From Tsukamurella conjunctivitidis (lineage in GTDB: Bacteria > Actinomycetota > Actinomycetes > Mycobacteriales > Mycobacteriaceae), in the NCBI RefSeq assembly GCF_007858475.1, contig NZ_VIGX01000018.1, positions 1 through 64,000 of the forward strand: DNA of 64,000 nucleotides, written 5' to 3'. Each line of letters opens with the position of its first letter. Positions within the stretch are counted from its first letter, which is position 1. Made by a program: the position numbers and the translations under genes. The notes below the pieces were generated by a model, which did no database searches, was not told the DNA's origin, and saw only the letters and a program-made list of their open reading frames with translations. Shown here one piece after another: positions 19,085-28,501 of this stretch.

Positions 19085-20347
19085 ATGGACCCCGACGCGC
19101 CGCGGCGGCTGATCGCCCGGGTGCTCAGTGCCGCGCCCCGGCGCGCGGTGTCCGACGCCATGACGGAGCGGATCGCAACGGACCTACCCGACCTGCGGGC
19201 GGACGACGCCATCTTCGGCGCACTCGCCGCGAGCGTCGAGGCCAACGTCGAGAACGTCACCCACGCCGTCGTCCTCGACGTCCCCGTGGAGCGCATCGAG
19301 GTTCCGCTCGCCGCGCTCGAGTACCCGCGCCGCGTCGCGCAGCGCGGCATGGCGGCGACCTCGCTCGTGCGCGCCTACTACCTCGGCCAGCAGACGATCA
19401 TCGCCCTCATCGGCGATGCCCTGGACGCGGATCCCGACGCGGGCCAGGACCTCCGCGAGGCGGCGATGCGCTGGCTGGTGGGGTGGTCCTTCGACTACAA
19501 CGACGTCGTCACGCGGCGCGTGCTCGACGAGTACGAGACCGAACGGGCGGCGTGGGTGGACGCCCGCAGTGGCGCCCGGACGGTCCGCGTCCTCGAGGTG
19601 CTCGACGGGGAGGTGCCGAGCGTGGCCGCCGCGTCCGCGAGCATCCGGTACCCGTTGCGCGCGACCCACATCGGGGTGGTCGTCTGGTACCCCGAGGGCG
19701 TCGACGAGGTCGAGCGGATCGAGCGCTTCCTCCGGGACCTCGGCGCCGCGGCCGGCGCCGTCGCACCGCCGCTCACGGTCGCGGTCGACCGGCTCACCGC
19801 GTGGGCGTGGCTCCCGGTCGCCGACGGGGATGCGGCGACCGCCGCCGCCCGGGAGTTCGTCGCCGCCGACGCGGATGCGCCGCGGGTGGTGCTCGGACCG
19901 CCGCGGGTCGGCCTCGACGGCTTCCGCGCGACGAACCGCGCGGCGCGGGACGTACGCCGGGTCGCCGACGCGACGGACGCGCGGCTGCTCGTCGCGACGG
20001 ATCCGGGCGTCGGCCTGGCGGCCCTCGTCGCGCAGGACGTCGGCGCGGCGCGGGCGTGGGCCGACGGGGTGCTCGGGGCCCTGACCGGCGACACCGCCGC
20101 CGACGAGCGGTTGCGGAGCACCCTGGAGGTCTTCCTGCGCACGGGCGGCAGCTTCAAGGCGACGGCCGAGCAGCAGCTCATGCACGCCAACTCGGTGAAG
20201 TACCGGGTGCGGCGCGCGGCGGAGCGCCGGGGCAGGGAGATCGGCGACGACCGGCTCGACGTGGAGGTGGCGCTCGCGGTGCGCCGGATCTTCGGCCCGC
20301 ACGCTCCCGGCAACCCGGCGCGGAAGGCGCCCGACGCTGGTCACTAA
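19085..20347 (+). CDS. PucR/CdaR family transcriptional regulator
   Basis: 420 residues from ATG 19085. The C-terminal 60 residues form the helix-turn-helix of the PucR family (LRSTLEVFLRTGGSFKATAEQQLMHANSVKYRVRRA). Before it is a degenerate GGDEF-like domain (IGVVVWYPEG to VVLGPPRVGLDGFRATNRAARDV), and the N-terminal 160 residues are a helical sensing region (ERIATDLPDLRADDAIFGALAASVEANV) common in actinobacterial members near lipid and steroid genes. It is divergent from the acyl-CoA ligase operon across a perfect inverted repeat and is its likely activator or repressor. The ligand is unknown. Confidence 0.85.
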   Translation: MDPDAPRRLIARVLSAAPRRAVSDAMTERIATDLPDLRADDAIFGALAASVEANVENVTHAVVLDVPVERIEVPLAALEYPRRVAQRGMAATSLVRAYYLGQQTIIALIGDALDADPDAGQDLREAAMRWLVGWSFDYNDVVTRRVLDEYETERAAWVDARSGARTVRVLEVLDGEVPSVAAASASIRYPLRATHIGVVVWYPEGVDEVERIERFLRDLGAAAGAVAPPLTVAVDRLTAWAWLPVADGDAATAAAREFVAADADAPRVVLGPPRVGLDGFRATNRAARDVRRVADATDARLLVATDPGVGLAALVAQDVGAARAWADGVLGALTGDTAADERLRSTLEVFLRTGGSFKATAEQQLMHANSVKYRVRRAAERRGREIGDDRLDVEVALAVRRIFGPHAPGNPARKAPDAGH

Positions 20348-20385
20348 GCTGACGGTGCAACCGGCACCGTGAATGAGGAGCGCAA

Positions 20386-21972
20386 GTGACCCGTCCCGTG
20401 GTATTGATCGCCGACAAGCTGGCACCGTCGACAGTGGAGGCGCTCGGTGACGACGTCGAGGTGAAGTGGGTCGACGGCCCCGACCGCCCCGCCCTGCTCG
20501 CCGCGGTCCCCGAGGCCGATGCGCTGCTCGTGCGCTCCGCGACCACCGTCGACGCCGAGGTCCTCGCGGCCGCCACCAAGCTCAAGATCGTCGCCCGCGC
20601 GGGCGTCGGCCTGGACAACGTGGACGTGCCCGCCGCCACCGAGCGCGGCGTCCTCGTGGTCAACGCGCCCACGTCGAACATCCACACCGCCGCCGAGCAC
20701 GCCGTCGCGCTGATGCTCGCGACCGCGCGCCAGATCCCCGCCGCGGACAAGACCCTGCGCGAGCACACCTGGAAGCGCAGCGCGTTCAACGGCGTCGAGA
20801 TCCTCGGCAAGACCGTGGGCGTCGTCGGCATGGGCCGGATCGGTCAGCTCGTCGCGCAGCGGCTCGCCGCCTTCGAGACGAAGATCGTCGCCTACGACCC
20901 CTACGTGAGCCCGGCCCGCGCCGCCCAGCTCGGCATCGAGCTGCTCTCGCTCGACGAGCTCGTCGAGCGCGCCGACCTGATCACGGTGCACCTGCCCAAG
21001 ACCCCGGAGACCAAGGGCCTCATCGGTCGCGAACTCCTGGCGAAGGCCAAGAAGGGCGTCATCATCGTCAACGCCGCCCGCGGCGGCCTCGTCGACGAGC
21101 AGGCGCTCGCCGACGCGATCACCTCCGGCCACGTCTTCGGTGCCGGCCTCGACGTCTTCGAGACCGAGCCCTGCACCGACAGCCCGCTCTTCGAGCTGCC
21201 GCAGGTCGTCGTGACCCCTCACCTGGGTGCCTCGACCTCGGAGGCCCAGGACCGCGCCGGCACCGACGTCGCCAGGAGCGTGCGCCTGGCCCTGGCCGGC
21301 GAGTTCGTGCCGGACGCCGTCAACGTCAAGGGTGGCGCCGTCGACGAGGAGGTCGCGCCCTGGCTCGAGCTCACCCGCAAGCTCGGCGTGCTGCTGGGCG
21401 GACTGCCCGGCCAGCTGCCCGAGAAGATCGGCGTCACCGTCCGCGGCGAGCTGGCCAGCGAGAACGTCGACATCCTGCAGCTCTCGGCGCTGCGGGGCCT
21501 GTTCTCCGCCGTCATCGAGGACGCGGTCACCTTCGTCAACGCCCCCGCCCTGGCGGAGGAGCGCGGCGTCACCGTCGAGCTGGAGAAGGTCTCGGAGAGC
21601 CCCAACCACCGCAGCCTCGTGGACGTGCGCGCCGTGTACGGCGACGGCACCGTCCAGAACGTCGCGGGCACCCTGTCGGGCCTGAGCCGCGTCGAGAAGG
21701 TCACCAACATCAACGGCCGCAACTTCGACCTGCGCGCCGAGGGCCTGAACCTGTTCATCGCCTACGGCGACCAGCCGGGTTCGCTCGGCAAGATCGGCAC
21801 GCTGCTCGGCGACGCCGGCATCGACATCCAGGCCGCGGCGCTGAGCCAGGACGCCGAGGGCTCCGGCGCGACGGTGCTGCTGCGTGTCAGCCAGGCCGTC
21901 CCGGCGCAGGTGCAGCAGGCGATCGCGGACGCGGTCGCCGCCACCACCATCGCTCAGGTGGACCTGTCGTGA
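20386..21972 (+). CDS. serA: D-3-phosphoglycerate dehydrogenase
   Basis: 528 residues, the long (type 1) SerA. It oxidises 3-phosphoglycerate with NAD, the first step of serine synthesis. Domains in order: split substrate-binding domain, Rossmann domain ([20 protein letters not shown] near 140-160), catalytic His in [17 protein letters not shown] near 282, the ASB intervening domain (from about 320), and a C-terminal ACT domain ([20 protein letters not shown]) for serine feedback. The GTG at 20386 follows GAGGAG. A 7-bp hairpin (20352-20370) lies before it, separating it from the pucR-type gene. Its stop overlaps leuB by 4 bp. Confidence 0.97.
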   Translation: MTRPVVLIADKLAPSTVEALGDDVEVKWVDGPDRPALLAAVPEADALLVRSATTVDAEVLAAATKLKIVARAGVGLDNVDVPAATERGVLVVNAPTSNIHTAAEHAVALMLATARQIPAADKTLREHTWKRSAFNGVEILGKTVGVVGMGRIGQLVAQRLAAFETKIVAYDPYVSPARAAQLGIELLSLDELVERADLITVHLPKTPETKGLIGRELLAKAKKGVIIVNAARGGLVDEQALADAITSGHVFGAGLDVFETEPCTDSPLFELPQVVVTPHLGASTSEAQDRAGTDVARSVRLALAGEFVPDAVNVKGGAVDEEVAPWLELTRKLGVLLGGLPGQLPEKIGVTVRGELASENVDILQLSALRGLFSAVIEDAVTFVNAPALAEERGVTVELEKVSESPNHRSLVDVRAVYGDGTVQNVAGTLSGLSRVEKVTNINGRNFDLRAEGLNLFIAYGDQPGSLGKIGTLLGDAGIDIQAAALSQDAEGSGATVLLRVSQAVPAQVQQAIADAVAATTIAQVDLS

Positions 21973-22988
21973 AGCTCGCGGTGATCGGCGGGGACGGCAT
22001 CGGCCCCGAGGTGACGGACGAGGCGCTCAAGGTGCTGCGCGCGGTGGTCGGCGAGATCGAGACCACCGACTACGACCTGGGCGCGCGGCGCTACGAGCGC
22101 AACGGCGAGTTGCTCACCGACGAGGACCTGGCGTCGCTGCGCGAGCACGACGCGATCCTGCTCGGCGCCATCGGCGATCCGCGGAAGGTACCGCCGGGCG
22201 TGCTCGAGCGGGGTCTGCTGCTGAAGATGCGGTTCGCACTGGATCACCATGTGAACCTGCGCCCGTCGAAGCTCTTCCCGGGTGTCGAGTCGCCCCTGAA
22301 GAATCCGGGTGAGATCGACTTCGTCGTGGTCCGCGAGGGCACCGAGGGCGCGTACACCGGCAACGGCGGCGCGATCCGCGTGGGCACCCCGCAGGAGGTC
22401 GCCAACGAGACCTCGGTCAACACTCGGTTCGGCGCGGAGCGCGTGGTGCGCTTCGCCTTCCGGCTGGCGCAGTCCCGCCGGAAGAAGCTGACACTGGTGC
22501 ACAAGACCAACGTGCTCGTCTTCGGCGGCTCGCTGTGGCAGCGCACCGTCGACGAGGTGGCCGCCGAGTTCCCCGATGTCGCAGTGGATTACAGCCACAT
22601 CGACGCGGCTACGATCTACCTCGTGACCGACCCGTCGCGGTTCGACGTCATCGTGACCGACAACCTCTTCGGTGACATCCTCACCGACGAGGCCGGTGCG
22701 ATCTCGGGTGGCATCGGTCTCGCCGCGTCGGGCAACATCGACGCGACGGGCACGAACCCCTCGATGTTCGAGCCCGTGCACGGCAGCGCGCCCGACATCG
22801 TCGGCCAGGGCGTCGCGGATCCGACCGCGGCGATCCTGTCCGCTGCGATGCTGCTGCGCCACCTCGGCAACGAGGAGGGCGCCGCACGGATCGAGGCGGC
22901 CGTGACGGCCGACCTCGCCGCCCGCGGCGACGCCCCCATCCGCACCACCGAGGTCGGCGACCGCATCGCCGCCGCCCTCAGCGCGTAG
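21969..22988 (+). CDS. leuB: 3-isopropylmalate dehydrogenase
   Basis: 339 residues from the GTG at 21969, which overlaps the serA stop. LeuB oxidatively decarboxylates 3-isopropylmalate in leucine synthesis. Motifs: [10 protein letters not shown] at the N-terminus, [19 protein letters not shown] (substrate arginine region), [12 protein letters not shown], catalytic Lys in HKTNVL and the metal-binding Asp in [13 protein letters not shown], then NAD-binding [10 protein letters not shown]. The length is that of the compact actinobacterial form. Coupling to serA matches the serA1-leuB order in mycobacteria. leuC and leuD are expected beyond the right edge of the window. Confidence 0.97.
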   Translation: MKLAVIGGDGIGPEVTDEALKVLRAVVGEIETTDYDLGARRYERNGELLTDEDLASLREHDAILLGAIGDPRKVPPGVLERGLLLKMRFALDHHVNLRPSKLFPGVESPLKNPGEIDFVVVREGTEGAYTGNGGAIRVGTPQEVANETSVNTRFGAERVVRFAFRLAQSRRKKLTLVHKTNVLVFGGSLWQRTVDEVAAEFPDVAVDYSHIDAATIYLVTDPSRFDVIVTDNLFGDILTDEAGAISGGIGLAASGNIDATGTNPSMFEPVHGSAPDIVGQGVADPTAAILSAAMLLRHLGNEEGAARIEAAVTADLAARGDAPIRTTEVGDRIAAALSA

Positions 22989-23016
22989 CTCTCCGCCGGC
23001 ACCTACGCTCCGACTC

Positions 23017-23067
23017 GACAGCGTTAGCCGCGGACGTTTCCCAGGAAGCGCTCCGGCTAACGCTGTC
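23017..23067. terminator. Terminator between leuB and the MFS gene
   Basis: A perfect 14-bp stem (GACAGCGTTAGCCG at 23017-23030, complement at 23054-23067) with a 23-nt loop lies between convergent genes. Confidence 0.75.
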
Positions 23068-23070
23068 GCG

Positions 23071-24291
23071 TCATTTCCGGGGCGACGACGGTGCCGCCTC
23101 CTGCGGTTCGGGCGCCTGCGCGTCGGAGGGGACCAGCGGGTAGGCGATGAGCGGCGCCAGCGCGACGATGGCGAACGCGGCGCCGAAGCTCGTCGCGTGG
23201 ATCAGCGCGCCGAGGATCGGCCCCGCGGCGGTCGTGGCGACGAACTGTCCGGTGTTCTGGATCCCGAGCGCGCGGCCGCTGTAGAACGGTCCCGCCTTCT
23301 CGGCGATCGCGGTGAAGGCCAGACCGTTGTCGGCGACGGTGACCATCGAGGCCACCAGGAACACGACCACCGCGACGGGAGAGCCGATCGCCGTCAGCGC
23401 GCCGAGCCCGCCCATCGCCGCCGCGGCGGCCAGCGCGATCCATTTGATCGGTGCCGTCCGCGAGCCCAGCCGGTCCGACCAGGCGCCCGCCGCGATCCGC
23501 CCGAGGGCGCCGAGGAGTTGGCTCGCGGAGACCAGGAGACCCGCGGTGGCCGGCGCCCAGTGCAGTCCGACGATCAGCCACGTGATGCCCCAGGTCCAGA
23601 TCGCGCCCTGCGGCAGGACGAGAAGCAGTGAGACGGCGTGGATGCGGGCGAGGAAGGTGTCCTCGCGGTACGGGTTCGCCCGGGCCCCGGTCGCGGCGGA
23701 TCCCGACGCGGGGCGCGGCGGGTCGACGATGAACGCCCACACCAGGAGTAGCGAGATCGCCGCGACGGCCAGCGGCACGGTCATCGCGACGGTGAGGCCC
23801 GCGCGATTCGCAAGGAGGGGCATGGTCAGGGACAGCAGGGCGATACCCAGTGGCTGGGAGGTCTGGCGGATCCCCATCGCGGTGCCGCGGCTGGACGCGG
23901 GGAACCAGCCGACCACGATCCGGCCGCTGGCACCGTTCCCGCTCGCCGCCATCGCGGAGGCGAAGAACAGGCACGCGGCGGCGACCGTCAGGGGCGCGCG
24001 GGTGGCGAAGGCGACGACGGTGCCCGCCAGCCCGACGGTGGCGCCGGCCATGCTGATCAGCAGCACCCGCCGCTCGCCGTAGCGGTCGATGAGCGCGCCC
24101 CACAGGATCGTCGTGAGGAGCAGGCCCGCCGGGGCCGCAGCAGCGAAGAGCCCCGCGCGCTGCACGGAGAGCCCGTCGCGGATGAGCTGCGGGATGAGGA
24201 ACGCGGTGCAGTTCACGGCGGCGGTCGTGGTGATCGCGGCGGTCATGGACACCACCAGGATCCACCATCGGCGGGCGGCTGACATCTCCAT
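23071..24291 (-). CDS. MFS transporter (Rv2994-like)
   Basis: 406 residues from ATG 24291, preceded by GGGA at 6 nt; a TTG at 24303 is less likely. Twelve hydrophobic segments are visible, with the MFS loop motif DRYGERRVLLIS after helix 2 (IDRYGERR) and its second-half counterpart WSDRLGSRTAP. It is probably a drug or metabolite exporter of the nitrate/CynX-like group, but the substrate cannot be told. It is divergent from the FAH gene with only 90 bp between starts, as Rv2994 and Rv2993c are in M. tuberculosis, and it is convergent with leuB. Confidence 0.85.
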   Translation of the reverse strand: MEMSAARRWWILVVSMTAAITTTAAVNCTAFLIPQLIRDGLSVQRAGLFAAAAPAGLLLTTILWGALIDRYGERRVLLISMAGATVGLAGTVVAFATRAPLTVAAACLFFASAMAASGNGASGRIVVGWFPASSRGTAMGIRQTSQPLGIALLSLTMPLLANRAGLTVAMTVPLAVAAISLLLVWAFIVDPPRPASGSAATGARANPYREDTFLARIHAVSLLLVLPQGAIWTWGITWLIVGLHWAPATAGLLVSASQLLGALGRIAAGAWSDRLGSRTAPIKWIALAAAAAMGGLGALTAIGSPVAVVVFLVASMVTVADNGLAFTAIAEKAGPFYSGRALGIQNTGQFVATTAAGPILGALIHATSFGAAFAIVALAPLIAYPLVPSDAQAPEPQEAAPSSPRK

Positions 24292-24381
24292 ATCGAATCC
24301 CAATCAGTGGAACGCTATGACTACATTGTGGGATGAAGCCTAGCTGATCGAAGTATTCCCGTCGAACGGTAGGCTCGACCT

Positions 24382-25155
24382 ATGCGCCTTGCACGAATCG
24401 CCAGTAGTGACGGGGTCGCGTTCGCGGCCATCGAGGGTGACCCGGAGGATGGTGCCCGGGCCCGCGAGATCTCCGAGCATCCCTTCGGAACTCCCGAGTT
24501 CACCGGCCGCAGCTGGGCACTCGACGACGTGCGACTGCTCGCCCCGATCCTCGCCAGCAAGGTGGTCTGCATCGGCAAGAACTACGCGGCGCACGCCGCG
24601 GAGATGGGCGGCGAGGCGCCGAAGGATCCGGTGATCTTCATCAAGCCCAACACCTCGATCATCGGCCCTCTCGCGCCGATCAAGCTGCCCCGCAGCTCGC
24701 AGCAGGTGGACTACGAGGGCGAGCTCGCGATCGTGATCGGTCAGCCCTGCCGCGACGTGCCGGCCGCCAAGGCCAAGGACGTGATCCTCGGCTACACCGT
24801 CGCCAACGATGTCACCGCGCGCGATCAGCAGCGCCACGACGGGCAGTGGACCCGGGGCAAGGGCTATGACACCTTCTGCCCGCTGGGGCCCTGGATCGAG
24901 ACCGAGTTCGACCCGTCGGACGCGCGGATCTACACCGAGCTCGACGGCGTGATCAAGCAGGACTCGCGGACCTCGCTGATGATCCACTCGGTCGGGGACA
25001 TCGTCGAGTGGATCTCGTCGGTCATGACGTTGCTTCCCGGTGACGTGATCCTCACCGGCACCCCCGAGGGCGTCGGGCCCTTCACCGCCGGGCAGCACGT
25101 CGCCGTCACCGTCGAGGGCATCGGCACGCTGACCAGCCTCGCCGAGGACCGCTGA
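24382..25155 (+). CDS. Fumarylacetoacetate hydrolase (FAH) family protein
   Basis: 257 residues. FAH-fold enzymes hydrolyse, isomerise or decarboxylate acylpyruvate-like compounds with a divalent metal. The metal ligands are visible as Glu-x-Glu in DYEGELAIVIG near residues 110-115 and Asp in VANDVTARDQQ near 142; GTPEGVG near the C-terminus is also conserved. Annotated relatives are called 2-hydroxyhepta-2,4-diene-1,7-dioate isomerase or acylpyruvase (Rv2993c). In M. tuberculosis this gene is directly followed by gltX; here about 31 kb of other genes lie between. Start ATG 24382. Confidence 0.92.
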   Translation: MRLARIASSDGVAFAAIEGDPEDGARAREISEHPFGTPEFTGRSWALDDVRLLAPILASKVVCIGKNYAAHAAEMGGEAPKDPVIFIKPNTSIIGPLAPIKLPRSSQQVDYEGELAIVIGQPCRDVPAAKAKDVILGYTVANDVTARDQQRHDGQWTRGKGYDTFCPLGPWIETEFDPSDARIYTELDGVIKQDSRTSLMIHSVGDIVEWISSVMTLLPGDVILTGTPEGVGPFTAGQHVAVTVEGIGTLTSLAEDR

Positions 25156-25156
25156 C

Positions 25157-26482
25157 TCAGGCGCGGTCGAGCACGCGGACGGTCGCCGGATCGCCCGGGC
25201 GATAGGCGGTCCAGCCGCCGTCGGCCGGACTCCCGGTCGCGACGAACCCCGCGACGGCGCGGCAGAGTCGGCGTGCGAGCTCGCGGTCCCGGTCGTCGAC
25301 GGGGCCGAGCATCGGGGCGTTCGCGTAAGCGCCGAGCGCGTCGAAGACGAAGGGGAGTTCGGCGCAGTGCGTCGCGCCGAGCCGCTTCGGGTCGTCGCCG
25401 GGTGAGCGGTCGAACCGGTAGGCGTACACCGCGTTCCCCGCCGAGGAGTGCCGGTCGGCGATCTCCCGTGAATCCGCGGCGAACACGGCCTCACCCCGCG
25501 CGCGCTCGCGCGCCGGATCGCGCCGGTCGATCCGGGGATCGGAGGCGACGAAGGCGGTCATCTCGTCGCGGACGGTCCCGATCATGAGCGGCTTCCCCTG
25601 CAGCGCGGGAAGTCCCTCCCGCCAGGGCACTTCGGTCCCGAAGCCGCCGAGCACGGGATACATGGGCGGCGCGAGGTCCTCCGGCACCGCTGTCTCGGCC
25701 GCCAGCGCGGCGTACGCGGCGAGAAGCCGCGCGGCGGGCAGCGCTCGGAGCGCCGTGGGCTCGTCGACGCCGGCGAGGCCGAGGAAGCGCTCGGCGCGGG
25801 CGGTCGCCTCATCGAGGTCCTGCGGGGCCAGCCCGAACGGGCCGCTCTGCGCCAGCACCCGGTGCACCAGCGGTGCCGTCGTGGGGGAGAGCGCCAGGTG
25901 CAGCGCCGAGTACGCCCCGGCGGACTGTCCGCCCACCGTGATCCGCGTCGGGTCACCACCGAAGGCCGCGATGTTCCGGCTTACCCAATCCAACGCGCTC
26001 GCCTGATCGCGGAGGCCGAGGTTGTCCGCGTCCGGAAGCGGGACGTACAGGAAGCCGAGCGGCCCCAGGCGGTAGTTCGCCGTGACCACCACGATCCCGC
26101 CCGCCGCCGCGAGCCGCGCACCGTCGTACCAGTCCCAACCGCCCGAGCCGCTCGTGAAGCCGCCCCCGTGGAACCAGAGCAGGACGGGGAGGCCGCTCGC
26201 GTCGGCGGGTGCCCAGACGTTCACGGTGAGGCAGCCGTCCTCGTCCCAGTCGGGCGTGCGCCGGCCCATCACGGCCTCCAGTCGCGACGGTCCCTGCGGC
26301 GCGGCCGGGCCCGCGGTGGAGGCGTCCCGTTCTCCCGTCCATGACGGTGCCCGAACGGGCGCCGCGAACCGCAGCGGGCCGACGGGGGAGGCGGCGTAGG
26401 GGACGCCGCGGTAGGCGGCCACGCCGTCGGCGACGACGCCGCGGACCGCGCCCGCGTCGGTGCGGACGATCGCAGAGGGCAT
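25157..26482 (-). CDS. Carboxylesterase type B
   Basis: 441 residues from ATG 26482 with GAGGG upstream; a longer start at 26512 would overlap the previous gene. The alpha/beta-hydrolase marks are the oxyanion hole LWFHGGGFTSGSG, nucleophile Ser187 in GGQSAGAYS, and catalytic His372 in GATHCAELPF. No signal peptide is seen, so it is cytoplasmic. It is about 50-100 residues shorter than typical type B esterases, missing parts of the C-terminal cap. It lies 13 bp after the universal stress protein and may be in the iolT operon, where it could release acids from esterified sugars or cyclitols; this is only a guess. Confidence 0.85.
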   Translation of the reverse strand: MPSAIVRTDAGAVRGVVADGVAAYRGVPYAASPVGPLRFAAPVRAPSWTGERDASTAGPAAPQGPSRLEAVMGRRTPDWDEDGCLTVNVWAPADASGLPVLLWFHGGGFTSGSGGWDWYDGARLAAAGGIVVVTANYRLGPLGFLYVPLPDADNLGLRDQASALDWVSRNIAAFGGDPTRITVGGQSAGAYSALHLALSPTTAPLVHRVLAQSGPFGLAPQDLDEATARAERFLGLAGVDEPTALRALPAARLLAAYAALAAETAVPEDLAPPMYPVLGGFGTEVPWREGLPALQGKPLMIGTVRDEMTAFVASDPRIDRRDPARERARGEAVFAADSREIADRHSSAGNAVYAYRFDRSPGDDPKRLGATHCAELPFVFDALGAYANAPMLGPVDDRDRELARRLCRAVAGFVATGSPADGGWTAYRPGDPATVRVLDRA

Positions 26483-26495
26483 CACGCCCTCGAGG

Positions 26496-26861
26496 CTAGG
26501 CCTCGGTTCCATCGTCCTTCACGGCGAGGACGGGGATCGGGGAATTGAGGATCAGCCGCTGGCTGACGCTGCCGAGCACCGCCTTGCTCACGAGCGACCG
26601 GCGGCGGACGGCGATCACCAGCCTCGTCGCGCCGCGCTCGTCGATCTCGTCCAGGACCGCGTCCACGGGGTCGCGGTCCCCGCGCCCCGTCCGCTCGACG
26701 ACCGTGATCGGCACGTCGCCGGCGAAGCCCGAGACATCGAGTTTCGCGATGCCGAGGTTGACCGCGACGAGGTCGGTACCGAGATTTTTCGCCTCTGCGA
26801 CACCCGCGCGGAGGGCGACGGGGCCCTCGGTGGTCCCGGGGACCGCGACGATGATGGTCAT
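26496..26861 (-). CDS. Universal stress protein domain protein
   Basis: 121 residues, a single UspA domain: MTIIVAVPGTTEGPVALRAGVAEA at the start, the Rossmann-like middle TRLVIAVRRRSLVSKAVLGSVSQ, and NSPIPVLAVK at the end. The ATP-binding glycines of the G2xG9xG(S/T) motif are only partly kept (VRRRSL in place of the first glycines), so it may not bind ATP. It is 26 bp downstream of the sugar transporter gene and shares its strand, so it is probably co-transcribed and may modulate the transporter. The true start is the ATG at 26861; the frame continues open upstream by chance. Confidence 0.8.
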   Translation of the reverse strand: MTIIVAVPGTTEGPVALRAGVAEAKNLGTDLVAVNLGIAKLDVSGFAGDVPITVVERTGRGDRDPVDAVLDEIDERGATRLVIAVRRRSLVSKAVLGSVSQRLILNSPIPVLAVKDDGTEA

Positions 26862-26887
26862 GTTGCTCCTCGTGTCTGGTGGGCCGG

Positions 26888-28342
26888 TCAGCGGAAGTCG
26901 CCGCGGGAGAAGGACTCCTCCAAGTCCTCCAACGAGCGGCCGCTGGTATTGGGCAGGGTCTTGTAGATGAGGACACCGAACAGCGCGCACACCACGAAGA
27001 AGGTCCCGTACGTGCCGACGATGCCACCGGCCTTGATCAGCGTGGGGAACAACTGTCCGACGAGCGCGTTCGTCAGCCACAGTACGAGGACCGACAACCC
27101 CATGCCGAAGCCGCGCAGGCGGAGGGGGAAGAGCTCGGACAGGCACACCCAGACCGGCACGTTGAGCGCCGTCTGCATGGCGAGGACGAACAGAGCGACG
27201 AAGATCAGCACGGCGTACGCCTGGACCTTGCCCTCGGGCAGAACGAGTGCCGACAGCACCGTGAGGCCGTGACAGATGGTCACGCCGGCCATCCCCAGGA
27301 TGATGAGGGTCCTGCGGGGCACCCGGTCGATGAGGACGAAGAGGCAGATCGCGCTGCCGACCACCGCGGAGACGCCCATGAAGATGTTGGCGATGGGGGC
27401 AGCACTGTCGCTGAAGCCCGCCGTCTTGAGCATCTCCGTTCCGTAGTACATGACCGAGTTGATGCCGGTCAGCTGTTGAGCGACGGCGAGGATCACCGCG
27501 GCCAGCATGATGCGGCGGACCCACGGGATGGCGAGATCGGCCCATCCGCCCGTCTGCGCGGCCTCCTCCTCGTGGGCCAGGTGCTCGACCTCCGCCATCT
27601 CCGCTCGTGCCCGGTCCTCGGTGCGAACCTGCATGAGCACCGCGAGGGCTTCGTCGTGGCGACCCTTCGAGATGTACCAGCGCGGCGATTCGGGCATCCG
27701 GAGCATGCCGAGGAACAGACATACGGCGGGGACCGCACAGACGGCGAGCATGATCCGCCAGACGCCGGGATGGCCGTCGGGATTGGCGTCCGTGAGCGGT
27801 GGCCAGACCGCCGCGATGATCGCGTTGATGACGAAGGCGAGCAGCTGGCCGACGACGATCGCCAGTTCGTTCCGTCCGCCGAGCGCGCCTCGTCGTTCGG
27901 TGGGGGCGAGCTCGGACAGGTACACGGGGACGACCACCGATGCGCCGCCGACGGCGAGACCGAGGACGAACCGGGCGGGCAGCATCACCGCCAGGTCGTT
28001 CGCGAAGACCGCGCCCAGCGTGCCGACGAAGAAGACGACGGCGAGGATGATCATCGTCTTCCGGCGACCGATGGCGTCGGCGAGGCGGCCGCAGCACAGG
28101 GCACCCACAGCGGCGCCGATCAGCAGGGTGCTGACCACCAGGCCCTCGGTCGTCGTGGTGAGTCCCAGGTCGTGCTTCATCGGTTCCAGCGCGCCGTTGA
28201 GCACGCCGGTGTCGTAGCCGAAGAGCAGCCCGCCGAAGGTCGCGACCACCGCGACGAGGTCCATCCGCCGCTGGTGGGGGCCCGGTCTGAGGGCGGGCAA
28301 TGCCGTTCCGCCCTCCGGCGTGCTGGTGCTTCCGTGCGTCAT
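26888..28342 (-). CDS. iolT: Sugar porter family symporter, probable myo-inositol transporter
   Basis: 484 residues with twelve transmembrane helices. Family motifs: FGYDTGVLNGAL in helix 1, GRLADAIGRRKTM after helix 2, PESPRWYISKGR before the central loop, QQLTGINSVMYYG in helix 7 and FPLRLRGFGMG near helix 10. These closely resemble the IolT-type proton symporters of Corynebacterium and Bacillus. The usual PETKG end is replaced by LEDLEESF. The genomic setting next to an inositol regulon supports inositol as substrate. A GntR-type site (28427-28438) lies in the divergent promoter. Start ATG 28342, AAGGA upstream. Confidence 0.85.
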   Translation of the reverse strand: MTHGSTSTPEGGTALPALRPGPHQRRMDLVAVVATFGGLLFGYDTGVLNGALEPMKHDLGLTTTTEGLVVSTLLIGAAVGALCCGRLADAIGRRKTMIILAVVFFVGTLGAVFANDLAVMLPARFVLGLAVGGASVVVPVYLSELAPTERRGALGGRNELAIVVGQLLAFVINAIIAAVWPPLTDANPDGHPGVWRIMLAVCAVPAVCLFLGMLRMPESPRWYISKGRHDEALAVLMQVRTEDRARAEMAEVEHLAHEEEAAQTGGWADLAIPWVRRIMLAAVILAVAQQLTGINSVMYYGTEMLKTAGFSDSAAPIANIFMGVSAVVGSAICLFVLIDRVPRRTLIILGMAGVTICHGLTVLSALVLPEGKVQAYAVLIFVALFVLAMQTALNVPVWVCLSELFPLRLRGFGMGLSVLVLWLTNALVGQLFPTLIKAGGIVGTYGTFFVVCALFGVLIYKTLPNTSGRSLEDLEESFSRGDFR

Positions 28343-28426
28343 CCTGGAGTCCTTCCCGCTGTCGCGTGAGGTACATCACATCAGATGGCGGCCGAGTTTG
28401 ACAAGTAGTTCCACAAGATTGAAAGA

Positions 28427-28438
28427 ATGTTCGGACAT
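28427..28438. promoter_or_regulatory. Candidate GntR/IolR-type operator between iolT and a dehydrogenase gene
   Basis: ATGTTCGGACAT is a near-palindrome of the form ATGTnCGnACAT. Matching or related sites occur at 46873-46884 and 46911-46922 (upstream of the GntR gene), 32073-32084 and 33143-33154. It lies in the 159-bp divergent region between iolT and the gene at 28502. Confidence 0.5.
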
Positions 28439-28501
28439 GTGGGGTGCAGTCTGGCATTCTGATGCGGTTCGCTCGGCGAGAAACGAAGGAGGTGGCGCGC
28501 G

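Noticed and set aside
22989-23070. Small gene between leuB and the MFS gene
   Set aside because: The gap is filled by a 14-bp perfect terminator hairpin.
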